Assembly: GCA_021234155.1 (NCBI GenBank)
Contig: JAJEKV010000005.1
Span: 1,933,294-1,997,293 of the forward strand
Length of the DNA: 64,000 nucleotides
From: Isoetes taiwanensis
Taxonomy: Eukaryota; Streptophyta; Lycopodiopsida; Isoetales; Isoetaceae
Reading direction: 5' to 3'
Positions 25,181-34,045 of this stretch are shown here, piece by piece. A program made the position numbers and the translations under genes. Under the pieces are notes generated by a model, which was not told the origin of the DNA, searched no databases, and saw only the letters and a program-made list of their open reading frames with translations. Within the stretch, counting starts at the first letter, position 1; each line of letters begins with the position of its first letter.

Positions 25181-25391
25181 TGCCAATTGAGAAATGGGGA
25201 ACTTATTTATAGAAAGGGGAAAACCCTAATTTTGGGATAACCTAGATTTTTCTTGATATTAGGTAATTACGATCTATTAAGGGATGCAATTGCAAGTTTG
25301 AAGACTATTTCTAGAGTTTGAGCATGCTAGGGAGAGCAACCCGAACCTATTGTGCAATTTGGGGATCATTTGGTGATGACATGAGTGCAGG

Positions 25392-27492
25392 GTCTCATGC
25401 GTTGCGCCCGGCCCAGATTTCTAAAATGTAGAAATACATCTGGCGGCGTGTGAGACATGGGTCCTAATTGGGCTAGGATTACTCAATTTAGGTGATCTAA
25501 AGAACTGTAATTCTACTAATCTCATCGAGTTAAGGCGAATTGACCCCTTACTTGGTCGATTTGGAGCTGTTTTGGGCATTTTTGGGCATGGTCTCACCGT
25601 TGCCCGGCCCGATTTCTAAAATGTAGAAATGCTGTCTGGCGCGACGTGTGAGACATCGTCTCAATTGCTCCAAACTCCAATTTAATTAAAGCGAAGGCTA
25701 GGGGATCGATATCTTGACCTATCTAAACTGGTTTGGACACTTTATTTACACAAAATTTTCTTTATATTAACAAAATTTTTACGGTCATTTACAAAGGTTC
25801 AAGGGCGTTCTCCCTTGATGTGTGCGGCAAGATACATATCCTGCCTCATGAGGGTAACCCTCTTCGTACCTTGTGCGGTAGCCGTTGAATCTTCAAAATG
25901 TTTCACCAAGTGGGCTTGACCGCCTCTTGCAAACACGACAACATCTCGTGTGTCATCGCGCATGTCCGGTGTTGTATTCTTGGATGACTTCAGCGGACGC
26001 CGGGAGCGGCGCCGTGGAATCGGGGCAGTAACTTTTAACTTTTAAGTGGCGGATCTCCTTGAGTGCCCCCCCTCTTCCTCCCTGTTTCTTCTTGCTCCCT
26101 TTCTTCCGGGGTGCTCGTGGGGCCTTGGGTTTTGGTGGAGGGGGCTTTAGTGTCTGGCTCTTAAATTCGGTGCCCGCCTTCAATCGTTCTCACCCGGTGC
26201 TCCACGGTAATAGGTGTTGTAGGCCTCCCCACTTAGCCATATATCGTTGTGCTCCCTCATTCTCTTCTCATAGACCTTTAAGGGGTCTATCCGCGTGAAA
26301 CTTCCAGCTGCGGCCGTGGGGCCTTGACCCTATCCCGCGTCGAAAATGGTGGGGGCTTAAGCCACTGCCCGGCCTCCCTCTGCTCTTGGGCGTCGCTTTC
26401 GTGTGCCTCTTCCTCTACAACCCAGGGCTTTGAAGAGCTTGCCCGTCTGCGCCCGACACGTAGTCTTGGTCGAATGTCGTCGGTGGTGGGCGGGGGTCTC
26501 CCCTCCCAAGCGGCTCGTTGATGGCCGGACCTCGGCTCTCTTCCCAACCTTCACCCGGCTTCCTCTTGCCGCCTTGATGGCCTTGGCCCTCCTCTTCTTG
26601 GGTCCCCGTCTTCTGATCCTTTGATCTCTGCTCCGTGTCTTTGACACCATGCTTGTGGGCCCGAAGCCTGTGTCGGCCTCTTCCTCCGGGGTGAGTTCCG
26701 GTTTCTTTGCTCCTCTCTACCTGCTCCCTCTGCCGGTGGATCTCATCAGGGGTTGTTGTTGGCCTATGGGTGGGTTCGCTGTTCCCTCTGCTCCTCCTGT
26801 GGGTTGGCGTCCCCTGGTGTTGCTCCCATTGGCTTTGCGCTTTACGCCTCCTGTAGTTCAATTTCATTGAGGATCTCGCTCATGGCGTCACGGCCGTCGT
26901 CCTCAAAGATCTCTGTATGGTCGCTCCTGCCAGACCGATTCCTCGCTCGACGAAGATCCGTCGGCGGAGAAGAAGCGTTCCCGAAAAGAATCCTATGAAC
27001 AAGGCGGACGGCGGCCGGAGGATCATGCCGGTAAAGGCTTCCTTGCCGATGCCCGTGCGGGCCATCATTTTTTCGGTTAAACCGATTGGAGCTATCGCGG
27101 AGAAGATCGCCTTGACAATCTGGCGAAGTTCTCGGGAAGAGCGGGGAAAAATGGGAGGGTCGATTCTATTTATAGGGCCAATTTTTAGGTCAACTTTTTA
27201 AACTACCTTTTTGGGTTGTCTAAGGCATCTAAAACACCTAATTAAGCAAGGTCTCACCGCGTTGCGCCCGGATTCCTAGAATCTAGAAACACATCTGGCG
27301 GACGTGTGAGACATGGTGGGGCCCCACTATCAAATTAACATGTAACATGCTAAATCTACTAATTCTTAGCTTAAATTTAGAATTATCAAGATATTTTCTT
27401 GTAATTTACAACTTTTTGGTGTCAAAGTGAATGTCTCGCCGTTCTGCCCGGCCGTTCTAAAATGTAGAAATCGTCTCGGCGCGGACGTGTGA
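25392..27492. repeat. 65-bp palindromic module, four copies
   Basis: Copies at 25392-25457, 25591-25654, 27251-27313 and 27433-27492 share GTCTCAC, then a CGTTGCGCCCGG-type stretch, then TTTCTAAAATGTAGAAA (itself a palindrome; copy 3 has the variant TCCTAGAATCTAGAAA), then CTGGCG and ACGTGTGAGAC. The outer GTCTCAC and GTGAGAC pair. Two further decayed copies lie in the other internal region (16079-16146, 16272-16336). Confidence 0.85.
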
Positions 27493-27696
27493 ATTCCTAC
27501 TTTTTGATGTTGGCTCATCAATTTTTAGTCTTTTTTCGTTTCTATTCTTTTTTAACATTTACTAGCTTAGCATGAACTACAAAAATGAGAAAAAAATTTT
27601 CTCATTTTTTTGGGTTTTGAGGATCCTATCAAGTTAGTGCTCTGGGAACATGGCGGTGCTTTGCTCTTGGTCTCCAGAACATAGCTCGATACCAGC
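25794..27696 (-). other. Leader region of the chromovirus with an extra low-complexity ORF segment
   Basis: Present only once, because copy A lost it by deletion. It lies between the primer-binding site and gag. Minus-strand frames of about 26287-26870 are rich in Arg, Lys, Gln, Glu and Pro with no recognised domain. Palindromic modules lie at 27251-27313 and 27433-27492, and an A/T hairpin (AATGAGAAAAAA then TTTTCTCATT) at about 27577-27610. A long structured leader is usual before gag; the extra frame is unexplained. Confidence 0.55.
27679..27694 (-). promoter_or_regulatory. Primer-binding site, Met-initiator tRNA type
   Basis: Two bases inside the right LTR the minus strand reads TGGTATCGAGCTATG. 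It resembles the complement of the plant initiator tRNA-Met 3' end (TGGTATCAGAGC) with one base missing. This marks the priming site for minus-strand DNA synthesis. Confidence 0.7.
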
Positions 27697-29069
27697 TGTG
27701 GCGTCCCCTACTCGTATCACGGTGCCCTCACCGGTATACAAGCAGATTCATCCCCATACCGGCTCCATGCTAATACGGGGGCCCTCCACATGACACTGCG
27801 AACAGCGTGACGGGTTCCAAAGTGGGAAGAGTGGAAGGGTCATTGCACCCCGTCTCCCTCGGGGCCTACCTAGGCTGCGGGCGTAAACATACATGTCGTG
27901 CTTACATACATCAATATCATATGACCATCACGAAGGATGGCCCTCCACATATCTGCATAGACAAAGATCGGCACATCACATAGGGAATCCTACCCAGGCT
28001 CGGACTCAAAGGGATGGCCCGGCGGCTTGGGTCCCAGAGTTCATTCGGGCCGAATTCATGGCAATGGATTTGGCTGGCACATGAACATGGCTTAGGGTGT
28101 CCACTCCATCCGCCCCTCCTGCGTACACTTTGCGATAGGTTGAAGAACTTGGGGGGTTGGGCCGTAGTTTCTGCACGATCATAGCCAAAGGGCTATAGCC
28201 GGTTACATCTCCCCTGCACCGATAAGAGGCGTGTAGGGAGGTTTCTCTCCCACCCAGATGATCAATGCCATACTTGGCATTCTAGAGGACACCAACCGTC
28301 CTGTACTCGACTTTTAACCCACTTGAAGGGAACTACCACCACGACCAGGTCCCCTCCCCGGTGCCCCGACACAACCACCTGAGGACCCCAACAAACCCCA
28401 CGGTGGCACCGTCGCGAATAACGGCTTATCCCCAACGGTGTCCGAACTCATACCGTGGGGTGCACGCAACCACAAGTATTAAGCGCTAGTCTGCCCGGTT
28501 TCTCTCCTGTAGACTTTACATCCCGAGAGCAACCGCTATGGACACCACCACCCTTATCAACCTGTCTGACCCCTAAGAACACAACACGCGGCGGGCTGTA
28601 ATGCTGTGCGGCAACTACAAGCAGTGCTAGAGAGGCTACTCTAGGAGCATCAACTACAAAGCTTTTAGGTCTCTCTACCCCTTCCCAATACAAGGAGTTC
28701 ACGAGATACATCATCCATGTACATCACGGAAAGAACTAAAGAACAAGATCTAATCTATATCATAGAGTTAGGTTCTTTTTAGTTAGAATCTGCTATCTAG
28801 AGTTCTAGAGGGTGCTATGGGCAACTTAATAGGCTAAACCCTCTTGATTCAATGACTAAAAGCGTTTTAGACTATCTAATTGGCCAAATACGATCCTTGA
28901 GAGACTCCTCGACTGAGCTTCGACCATCCTGCCGGGCGCTTCGAATCTAGAGAAACTAAGGTTGCAATTCTCCCGTCAGTGCGGGATGCGGTTTTTTTTT
29001 TGTTGGCGGCCAAAGCGAGTTCTGAAACCCCCAAAATCGAAAATTAGGTTAGTTAGGGTTTCCCTACCC

Positions 29070-29076
29070 TATATAG
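29070..29076 (-). promoter_or_regulatory. LTR TATA box
   Basis: On the minus strand the right LTR reads TCTATATAGGG here; the left LTR has TCTATATGGGG at about 8140. It lies downstream of the U3 repeats, as expected for the element's Pol II promoter, with the transcription start expected about 30 bp further on. Confidence 0.55.
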
Positions 29077-29164
29077 ACAAGGGGGTGGCTAGGGTTTCCA
29101 ATTATCCCCTTTTGGCATGTGGGATAATTGGTAATGGGCCCACTTGCCTTTAAGGGCTAGGTGG

Positions 29165-29345
29165 CCAAATGTGCCCACATGGAAATGTGTGCACATTAAT
29201 GAATGTGTACATTGGAAAATGTGCACATTACTTGCACCTAAGGGTATGGCCCACTTGGCATCAAGTGGCCACATGGAAATGTGTGCCCACATTAATGTGT
29301 ACATTGGAAAATGTGCACATTAATACTAATGCACATTCTTAGCAA
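29165..29345 (-). repeat. Duplicated palindromic motif in U3
   Basis: A module built of CACATGGAAATGTGTGC and GTACATTGGAAAATGTGCAC occurs twice within 180 bp. The same pair lies at about 8235-8410 in the left LTR and, reduced, at about 17430-17590 in the middle LTR. CACAT/ATGTG inversions give each half dyad symmetry. Its U3 position suggests enhancer-like factor sites. Confidence 0.75.
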
Positions 29346-29461
29346 GTTGCCCCCTAGGGCTACCCACTTGGCTATACGTTGGCGTTACCGTCAATCGGGT
29401 GGCGTGTGCGGCGTGGCGCTGGCGAACAATATCGTCCGGGCATCTGCGGTCTTTGGACGTC

Positions 29462-29466
29462 CTGCT
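29462..29466. repeat. Target-site duplication, right copy (CTGCT)
   Basis: CTGCT directly follows GGACGTC, the right end of the outer LTR, and lies within PPR coding sequence. The LTR end here lacks the final ACA seen in the other LTRs (ACGTCACA), a 3-bp loss or a consensus error. Confidence 0.85.
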
Positions 29467-30070
29467 GCCAATGCATCACCCATGCTACCACATTTGGCAT
29501 ACGTATCAATTAGAGTGTTCTCCACAAACATCTCTACATCAGAGCCAACTTTAATACAAATATAGCAGGCATGCACCCATTTACCTTTCAAAAGAAGAAA
29601 GATTGGCGCAGGCATTGATGACTAGGCCAAACATAAGATTATCTGCATGAATACCTTCCTGTTGCATTTGAGCAAAAAGCTTGAGCCTCTTCTCGCATTT
29701 CCATACGTGCATATGCCGCAGAACTATTGCACTCCAAGACACAACATTTAGGTGTAGGCATTTGGTCAAATACATCACGGGCCTTTTCCACACATTCACA
29801 TTTGGCATACATATCCACAAGTCCACTACCTACAAAGATGTCACTACCTACCGCACCCACTTTTCATTCCTTGTTCCAACTCACCCAAGCTTGCACAGGC
29901 ATTGACCACAGAAACAAATGTTACAGCATTTGGTTTCAAACCGTCTTTTTGCATTTGCTTGAAAAGCTTTAGTCCCTCCCAACCTAATCCATGCTGTGCG
30001 TAACCTCCAATTATTATTGTCCATCTGCCTAGCCTTCTTCCCAACCCTGCAGTTCTGCTAGTTTGGATTC
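29462..30070 (-). pseudogene. PPR protein gene, 5' part
   Basis: Minus-strand frames encode WTIIIGGYAQHGLGWEGLKL, KPNAVTFVSVVNACASLGEL, FVGSGLVDMYAKCECVEKA and ENTLIDTYAKCGSMGDALAA, successive PPR units of the same style as 5960-6784. Frameshifts occur near 29850, 29640 and 29590. The coding trace stops exactly at the retrotransposon end: ...GDALAA precedes the insertion and VFERMKERN follows it at 6780, with AGCAG (minus strand) duplicated at both sides. Counting that repeat once restores the reading frame. Upstream the gene is lost at about 30070, where the LINE begins. Confidence 0.88.
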
Positions 30071-30117
30071 GTCCATGTGAAATAATCATATGCAAATGCG
30101 AAGGTTTTGAATTTAAT

Positions 30118-32133
30118 TTAGTGGATGGTAAGATTAAATGTTTGCATACTTAAAATCGACCTTATAAAGTGGCAGACCATTTTTTTGGAAAAAAAATGAC
30201 AGCCATTGATTTGGTATGATGCTTGGGATATGCCAAGGATCAATGGTTGATATTCAACCTTACAAAACAAACCCATAATCCTTGAAAAAAACGTATTAAA
30301 AGGGGCTAATACTGCATTGCATACTGCTATCCTACCAGCTAGTGTGAGGGATTTAGCTGACCAAATGCTTGCTTTTTTCTTCAATTTGTCCAGTATAGGG
30401 TTCCACAAACCCTTGAGGCTCAGATCTGGACTGAGAGGAATTCCCAAGAGTGTAAAGGCCTCCTTTTTTGACAATATTTTCATGTTTAGGCTTTGGAGAA
30501 CCGGATCAACTGGCTCAGAGAAAGGCCAAATGATTGAGCACTTACTGTGGTTCAACTCAATACCCGTAATCAAAGAGAAATTCTTTATCATATCTCTGAA
30601 ATTTTGGATGCTAAGATCATCATACCTTATGAATGCAAAAGTGTCGTCTGCAAATTGCATTAGAGGCAATTGCTCATTTGAATCACCTGGAGGGATCAAG
30701 CCCTTTATGTGTCCTAATTGCTGATTTTTCTTCATCATAGAGCCTAATAGATGTGCTACCATCAAAAATAGATACGGAGCTAGTAGGCAGCCCTGTCGTA
30801 CACCTCTTTTGAGCGGGAACATCTTGGTGGGACACCCATTTATGATGATTGATGCACTGCCAGCCCTTAAGAGACCTAGAATGACCTCTTGTGCTCCTCT
30901 TGCCATCTTGAGTTTGTCCAAAATTTTGATCAGCATATCCCATCTGATAGTATCATATGTTCTTGCAAAATCTAACTTAAAAAGGACACATTTCTGCTTA
31001 GAAGTCTTAGCCCAATGCATACCTTCAACTGCTACAAGGTAGTTGTCATGTATAGAACGTCCAGGCAAGAAAGCTGACTGCTCTCATCCTATAATTCTTC
31101 CAAGTGCATGTTTCAGCCTATTGGCTATTAGCTTTGCATATATCTTGTACACAGTATTTGTGAGAGCGATAGGGCGCCATTCATGAAATTTGGAAGGTTT
31201 CTATATCTTTGGGATAAGCGTGATAAAACCTGTAGCAATTGATGGATGGAGAGATCTACTTGCCCAAGCATCTCTGACCACTGCAAGAATTTCCGGGCCT
31301 AGAAGGTCCCAAAATTCTAGAAAAAACTCTGGAGGCATCCCATCAGGTCCTGGTGACTTCTCTTTGGACATGGAAGAGATCGTTGTGAAGATCTCATTCA
31401 TGGTAATATCACGCATAATGAGTTCATTCTCTTGTGATGAGAATTCCTCTTGTATTGTGTTTAAGGCATCTTCCAAGAGACCTTGTTGTACAGTAGGAGG
31501 TGAGACTGATTCATCAAAGAGTTTACTAAATTTGTCCACAAAGTAGCTTTCAATCTGCTTTGGATCTGTCACATTCTGCCCAAACTCGTTGCAGATTTCA
31601 GTGATTCCATTTGATGCCAACCTAGAACCGGCCATCCTAAAAAACATCTTAGAACTCTCCTGATCAATTTCCCCATAGGCTCTAGTTTTAGAGCGTATTG
31701 CTGCTCCCTTGGCCTCTACCTCTTCAAATGCCTTAATTTCATTTTCTAACTGTTCTTCCATTGCATGCAGTGTGCCATCTCTTGGATTATTCAACAACTC
31801 TTGCTGAACCATTTTAATTCTGCCACACAACCTTGCTTTGGACTGTTTAAATGCAGCAGCCTTACACCGTTCCCACATTTTAATCCAAACCTTTATCTCC
31901 TTGATTCTTTTGCTCCACCTTAGCATACTTGGCAGATGAGAGTACGAGTCTAGAGTCGGATAAAAATATCTAAAGGCAAGACAAAACTCCTTTTTGTTGA
32001 GAAAGCTGGTATTGAACTTAAAAGGTGTATTGGATTTAGGCTTGATTGACTTGCCTTTGAGCATCAAGATCTGCGGCAAGTGATCTGAATGTGTGTAAGT
32101 TACGTCCGCTTCCACATAACAGCCCTCTAACAA
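30118..32133 (-). pseudogene. LINE ORF2, linker and reverse transcriptase
   Basis: Runs from the SDH motif through the linker (KEKSPGPDGMPPEFF) to the RT: FKLDFARTYDTIRWDML, RGVRQGCLLAPYLFL, QFADDTFAF (the catalytic pair as FADD) and TLLGIPL. Two in-frame stops interrupt it: TAG after FITLIPKI (about 31198) and TGA after LGRIIG (about 31085). The C-terminal part beyond the thumb is short and unlike the family, ending at 30118. The element is nearly complete in its core but not functional. Confidence 0.88.
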
Positions 32134-32160
32134 ATTCGCCCCTTTGTTTGCAATGTAAAA

Positions 32161-32769
32161 TCAGTCCAGTAAGCAGTAGACTCTCTTCTCTCCTTTTTGC
32201 TTATTGCTCCATGAGTAAAGGTTGTTTGAGGGAGGGATCAGCCTTAGACCAGTGCTACTTAGCAAGTTTTCCCATTCTGTTTTCTCCTCCTTTGTTAGAT
32301 TCCTGTTAAAGCCTACTTTTTGATCCCAACTGTCTGTCATGTTTAGGTCTCCACCCAAGATCCAGCTGATTGGAGGCTGCCCATTCATCCACAGTCTTAA
32401 TTCTTTCCACATTTGTGCTCTCTGACTGGGAGAGTTGGAGGCATAAATGTTGATGACACCCCAATTGTCTGACTGATTTGTTTCTTCTATTGTAATTGCT
32501 TGCCATCTACCAGAATTACTAATGTATGTGCTGCTAACCTTTATGTTCCTCCAGAGAAGCGAGATACCCCCCTTGGTGCCAGTTGCTTGAGAACTAAGGG
32601 AGTTATACCCTCTGCCAATCCAATCTCCTAGAGAATTTGCTCCAAACTTGTCTAGTCTATGTTCTTGTATCAAGAGTAGATCTGCTCCCATCACCCTGAT
32701 TGCAGTCAAGACCCTTGCTCTCTTGAGGGCTCCCCTGATCCCTCTTAAATTCCATGTAGCAATCTTCAT
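32161..32769 (-). CDS. LINE ORF2, AP-like endonuclease domain
   Basis: Starts MKIATWNLRGIRGALKRARV. The endonuclease motifs are in order: ATWNLRG, LLIQEHRL (catalytic Glu), VINIYASNS and GGDLNM (GDxN). The closing SDH motif (THSDHLPQILML) lies in the next frame at about 32075-32110, so a frameshift near 32150 separates the end of the domain. The enzyme would nick target DNA to prime reverse transcription. Confidence 0.88.
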   Translation of the reverse strand: MKIATWNLRGIRGALKRARVLTAIRVMGADLLLIQEHRLDKFGANSLGDWIGRGYNSLSSQATGTKGGISLLWRNIKVSSTYISNSGRWQAITIEETNQSDNWGVINIYASNSPSQRAQMWKELRLWMNGQPPISWILGGDLNMTDSWDQKVGFNRNLTKEEKTEWENLLSSTGLRLIPPSNNLYSWSNKQKGEKRVYCLLD

Positions 32770-33413
32770 GGAGGGGAAGAAGAGGATTCACCTGCCAAGC
32801 CTGAATCAGGCTCCCTTTCCTCTGTTTGTGTGGCTGACCTGTTGCCCTTGCTTTCAGAGCTGCAACCTAAACTCTCTTTCTCCTTAGCCAATGCCAGTTG
32901 CCTCAATCTTCTCCTCCTTCTTTTTGCTGCTCTAGAAGAACACGAGGGTAGCACAACCATTAGCTCCACCTCTTGTTCATCTCCTGGAATACCCACTTGT
33001 TCTGTATGAGTGGCTGTCACTTGTTTTTGAGTATGTTCCACCTCATCTTTGCACTCCAAGTCATTCTTTGTAATGCCATGTTGCTCCAAGGAGTTGGAAG
33101 ACTGGGTTGGCCCAGCATTGATCGAGGGCCCTGATTGCATTTGCTCAAGTAGAGCAGCACACGTGGATGGTTCCTTCTCTTTGTTATTCAAAACAGTTGA
33201 GGAGCTACCTTTATGGGTTTCATATGGCTCACTGAAATTATGGACCTGTAACTGCTCCCCATTTGTCCTTTCTGCTTGGTGCGTGTGAGTAGTTGTCTCA
33301 GGCTGTTTTCCCTTTGTACTATCTTGGGGAGGGTGGCCATGTTCTGCGCAGTTAAGGGGGCAATCGCCATTGTGGGCAGCATGCATGGAATCTCGCCACA
33401 AGACATGGCTCAT
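32766..33413 (-). CDS. LINE ORF1 C-terminal part
   Basis: An open frame of 215 codons, rich in Gln, Glu, Ser and Thr, with a basic AAKRRRRRLRQLA patch near residue 160. No RRM or zinc knuckle is visible, so the RNA-binding part is presumably upstream and missing. The sequence CPLNCAEHGH near residue 18 might be a zinc-knuckle remnant. Its TGA overlaps the ATG of ORF2, the coupling seen in many L1 elements. The protein would package LINE RNA. The identity rests mainly on position. Confidence 0.6.
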   Translation of the reverse strand: MSHVLWRDSMHAAHNGDCPLNCAEHGHPPQDSTKGKQPETTTHTHQAERTNGEQLQVHNFSEPYETHKGSSSTVLNNKEKEPSTCAALLEQMQSGPSINAGPTQSSNSLEQHGITKNDLECKDEVEHTQKQVTATHTEQVGIPGDEQEVELMVVLPSCSSRAAKRRRRRLRQLALAKEKESLGCSSESKGNRSATQTEEREPDSGLAGESSSSPP

Positions 33414-33535
33414 CTGAAAGCTTGTAAGCTAAGCTACGAAATGATGCTAGAATGAAGGCCTATGAATTAGCCACTTAGAAGCTACAGCTACTCAAACATA
33501 AGGGGGTCTGAGAACCCATGTTGCGCACTACAGAC

Positions 33536-33634
33536 CCATCAATTGCGCATAAAACTTCCATCAATTGCGCATAAAACTTCCATCAATTGCGCATCGAACA
33601 ACTGTAATGCTTGCAAACCCACCATCAATTGCGC
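33536..33634. repeat. Left subterminal repeats, CCATCAATTGCGCA
   Basis: Four direct copies of CCATCAATTGCGCA, three of them at a 21-bp period and the last at 33621. The inverted equivalents lie at 63570-63628, suggesting transposase binding sites at both ends of the pogo-like element. Confidence 0.75.
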
Positions 33635-33929
33635 ACATGCATACATCAAATCAAGCACATGAATACCAAATTCTACATACGTCTTCTGCAGAAGGAATTC
33701 ACACAAGATTTACAAGTTTTGAGCAGATTTACAACATCTTGAATAGAGAGAATCAGATTTGCTTCTTGGCAAGTGACAAAACATAGCAGATTTGTGTGCA
33801 AATTTTAAAACATACATGTACAAAACACGTTTTTTTCTGTGCATATTGAAAATTGCACAGAAACAGATTGAAGATTGATAAAAGTAACATTTGTATTTGA
33901 TATGCAACAAAGAAAATCTGCAACTTGTA

Positions 33930-33971
33930 CTAATCCGAGGCCGAATGTGTTTCTATCTCCACGTCAGTTGC
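33930..33971 (-). pseudogene. Pogo-like transposase, last exon
   Basis: After an intron with a GTAAGT donor at 34045 and an acceptor ending TTGTGCAG at 33972, the minus strand encodes ATDVEIETHSASD and a stop at 33930. The assignment rests on the clean splice sites and continuous frame. Confidence 0.55.
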
Positions 33972-34045
33972 CTGCACAACCATACCAAGCCAAATTAAGA
34001 GAGGGGAAATATAAAATTCTAACTTACCACAAAGCTTGCACTTAC

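Larger units (their letters stand above)
6785..29461 (-). mobile_element. Ty3/gypsy chromovirus array with three LTRs and two internal regions
   Basis: A 22.7-kb insertion reads right to left as LTR (27697-29461), leader plus gag/pol copy B (17711-27696), truncated LTR (16471-17710), gag/pol copy A (8534-16470), LTR (6785-8533). The ends form the inverted pair TGTGACGT/ACGTCACA. A Met-initiator-like primer-binding site lies inside the right LTR and purine tracts lie inside the other two. Pol order is protease, RT, RNase H, integrase, chromodomain, which defines chromoviruses; the 1.75-kb LTRs and Met primer resemble the Del/Tekay group, though I cannot assign a clade firmly. A single target duplication for the whole array suggests unequal recombination after one insertion. 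Neither copy is intact. Confidence 0.88.
27697..29461 (-). repeat. Right (5') LTR
   Basis: 1765 bp, starting TGTGGCGTCC and ending GGACGTC. It is collinear with the left LTR, with many small indels concentrated in CG-rich patches (for example 28340-28420) and near-identity in AT-rich stretches. Confidence 0.85.
30100..33413 (-). mobile_element. L1-type LINE
   Basis: An ORF1 tail (32766-33413) overlaps ORF2 through ATGA at 32766-32769. ORF2 carries an endonuclease and a reverse transcriptase in the order of plant L1 elements. The 3' end is ill-defined (30060-30180) with no poly(A) visible, and the 5' end is cut at about 33413, close to the pogo-like element. It abuts the truncated end of the PPR gene. 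Confidence 0.85.

Noticed and set aside
26059-27201. Plus-strand Pro/Leu-rich open frames
   Set aside because: They lie opposite the basic minus-strand frames of the chromovirus leader and show no domain.
33536-33634. CRISPR-like array
   Set aside because: Repeats are only about 14 bp with similar, non-unique spacers in a plant nuclear context; subterminal transposon repeats fit better.
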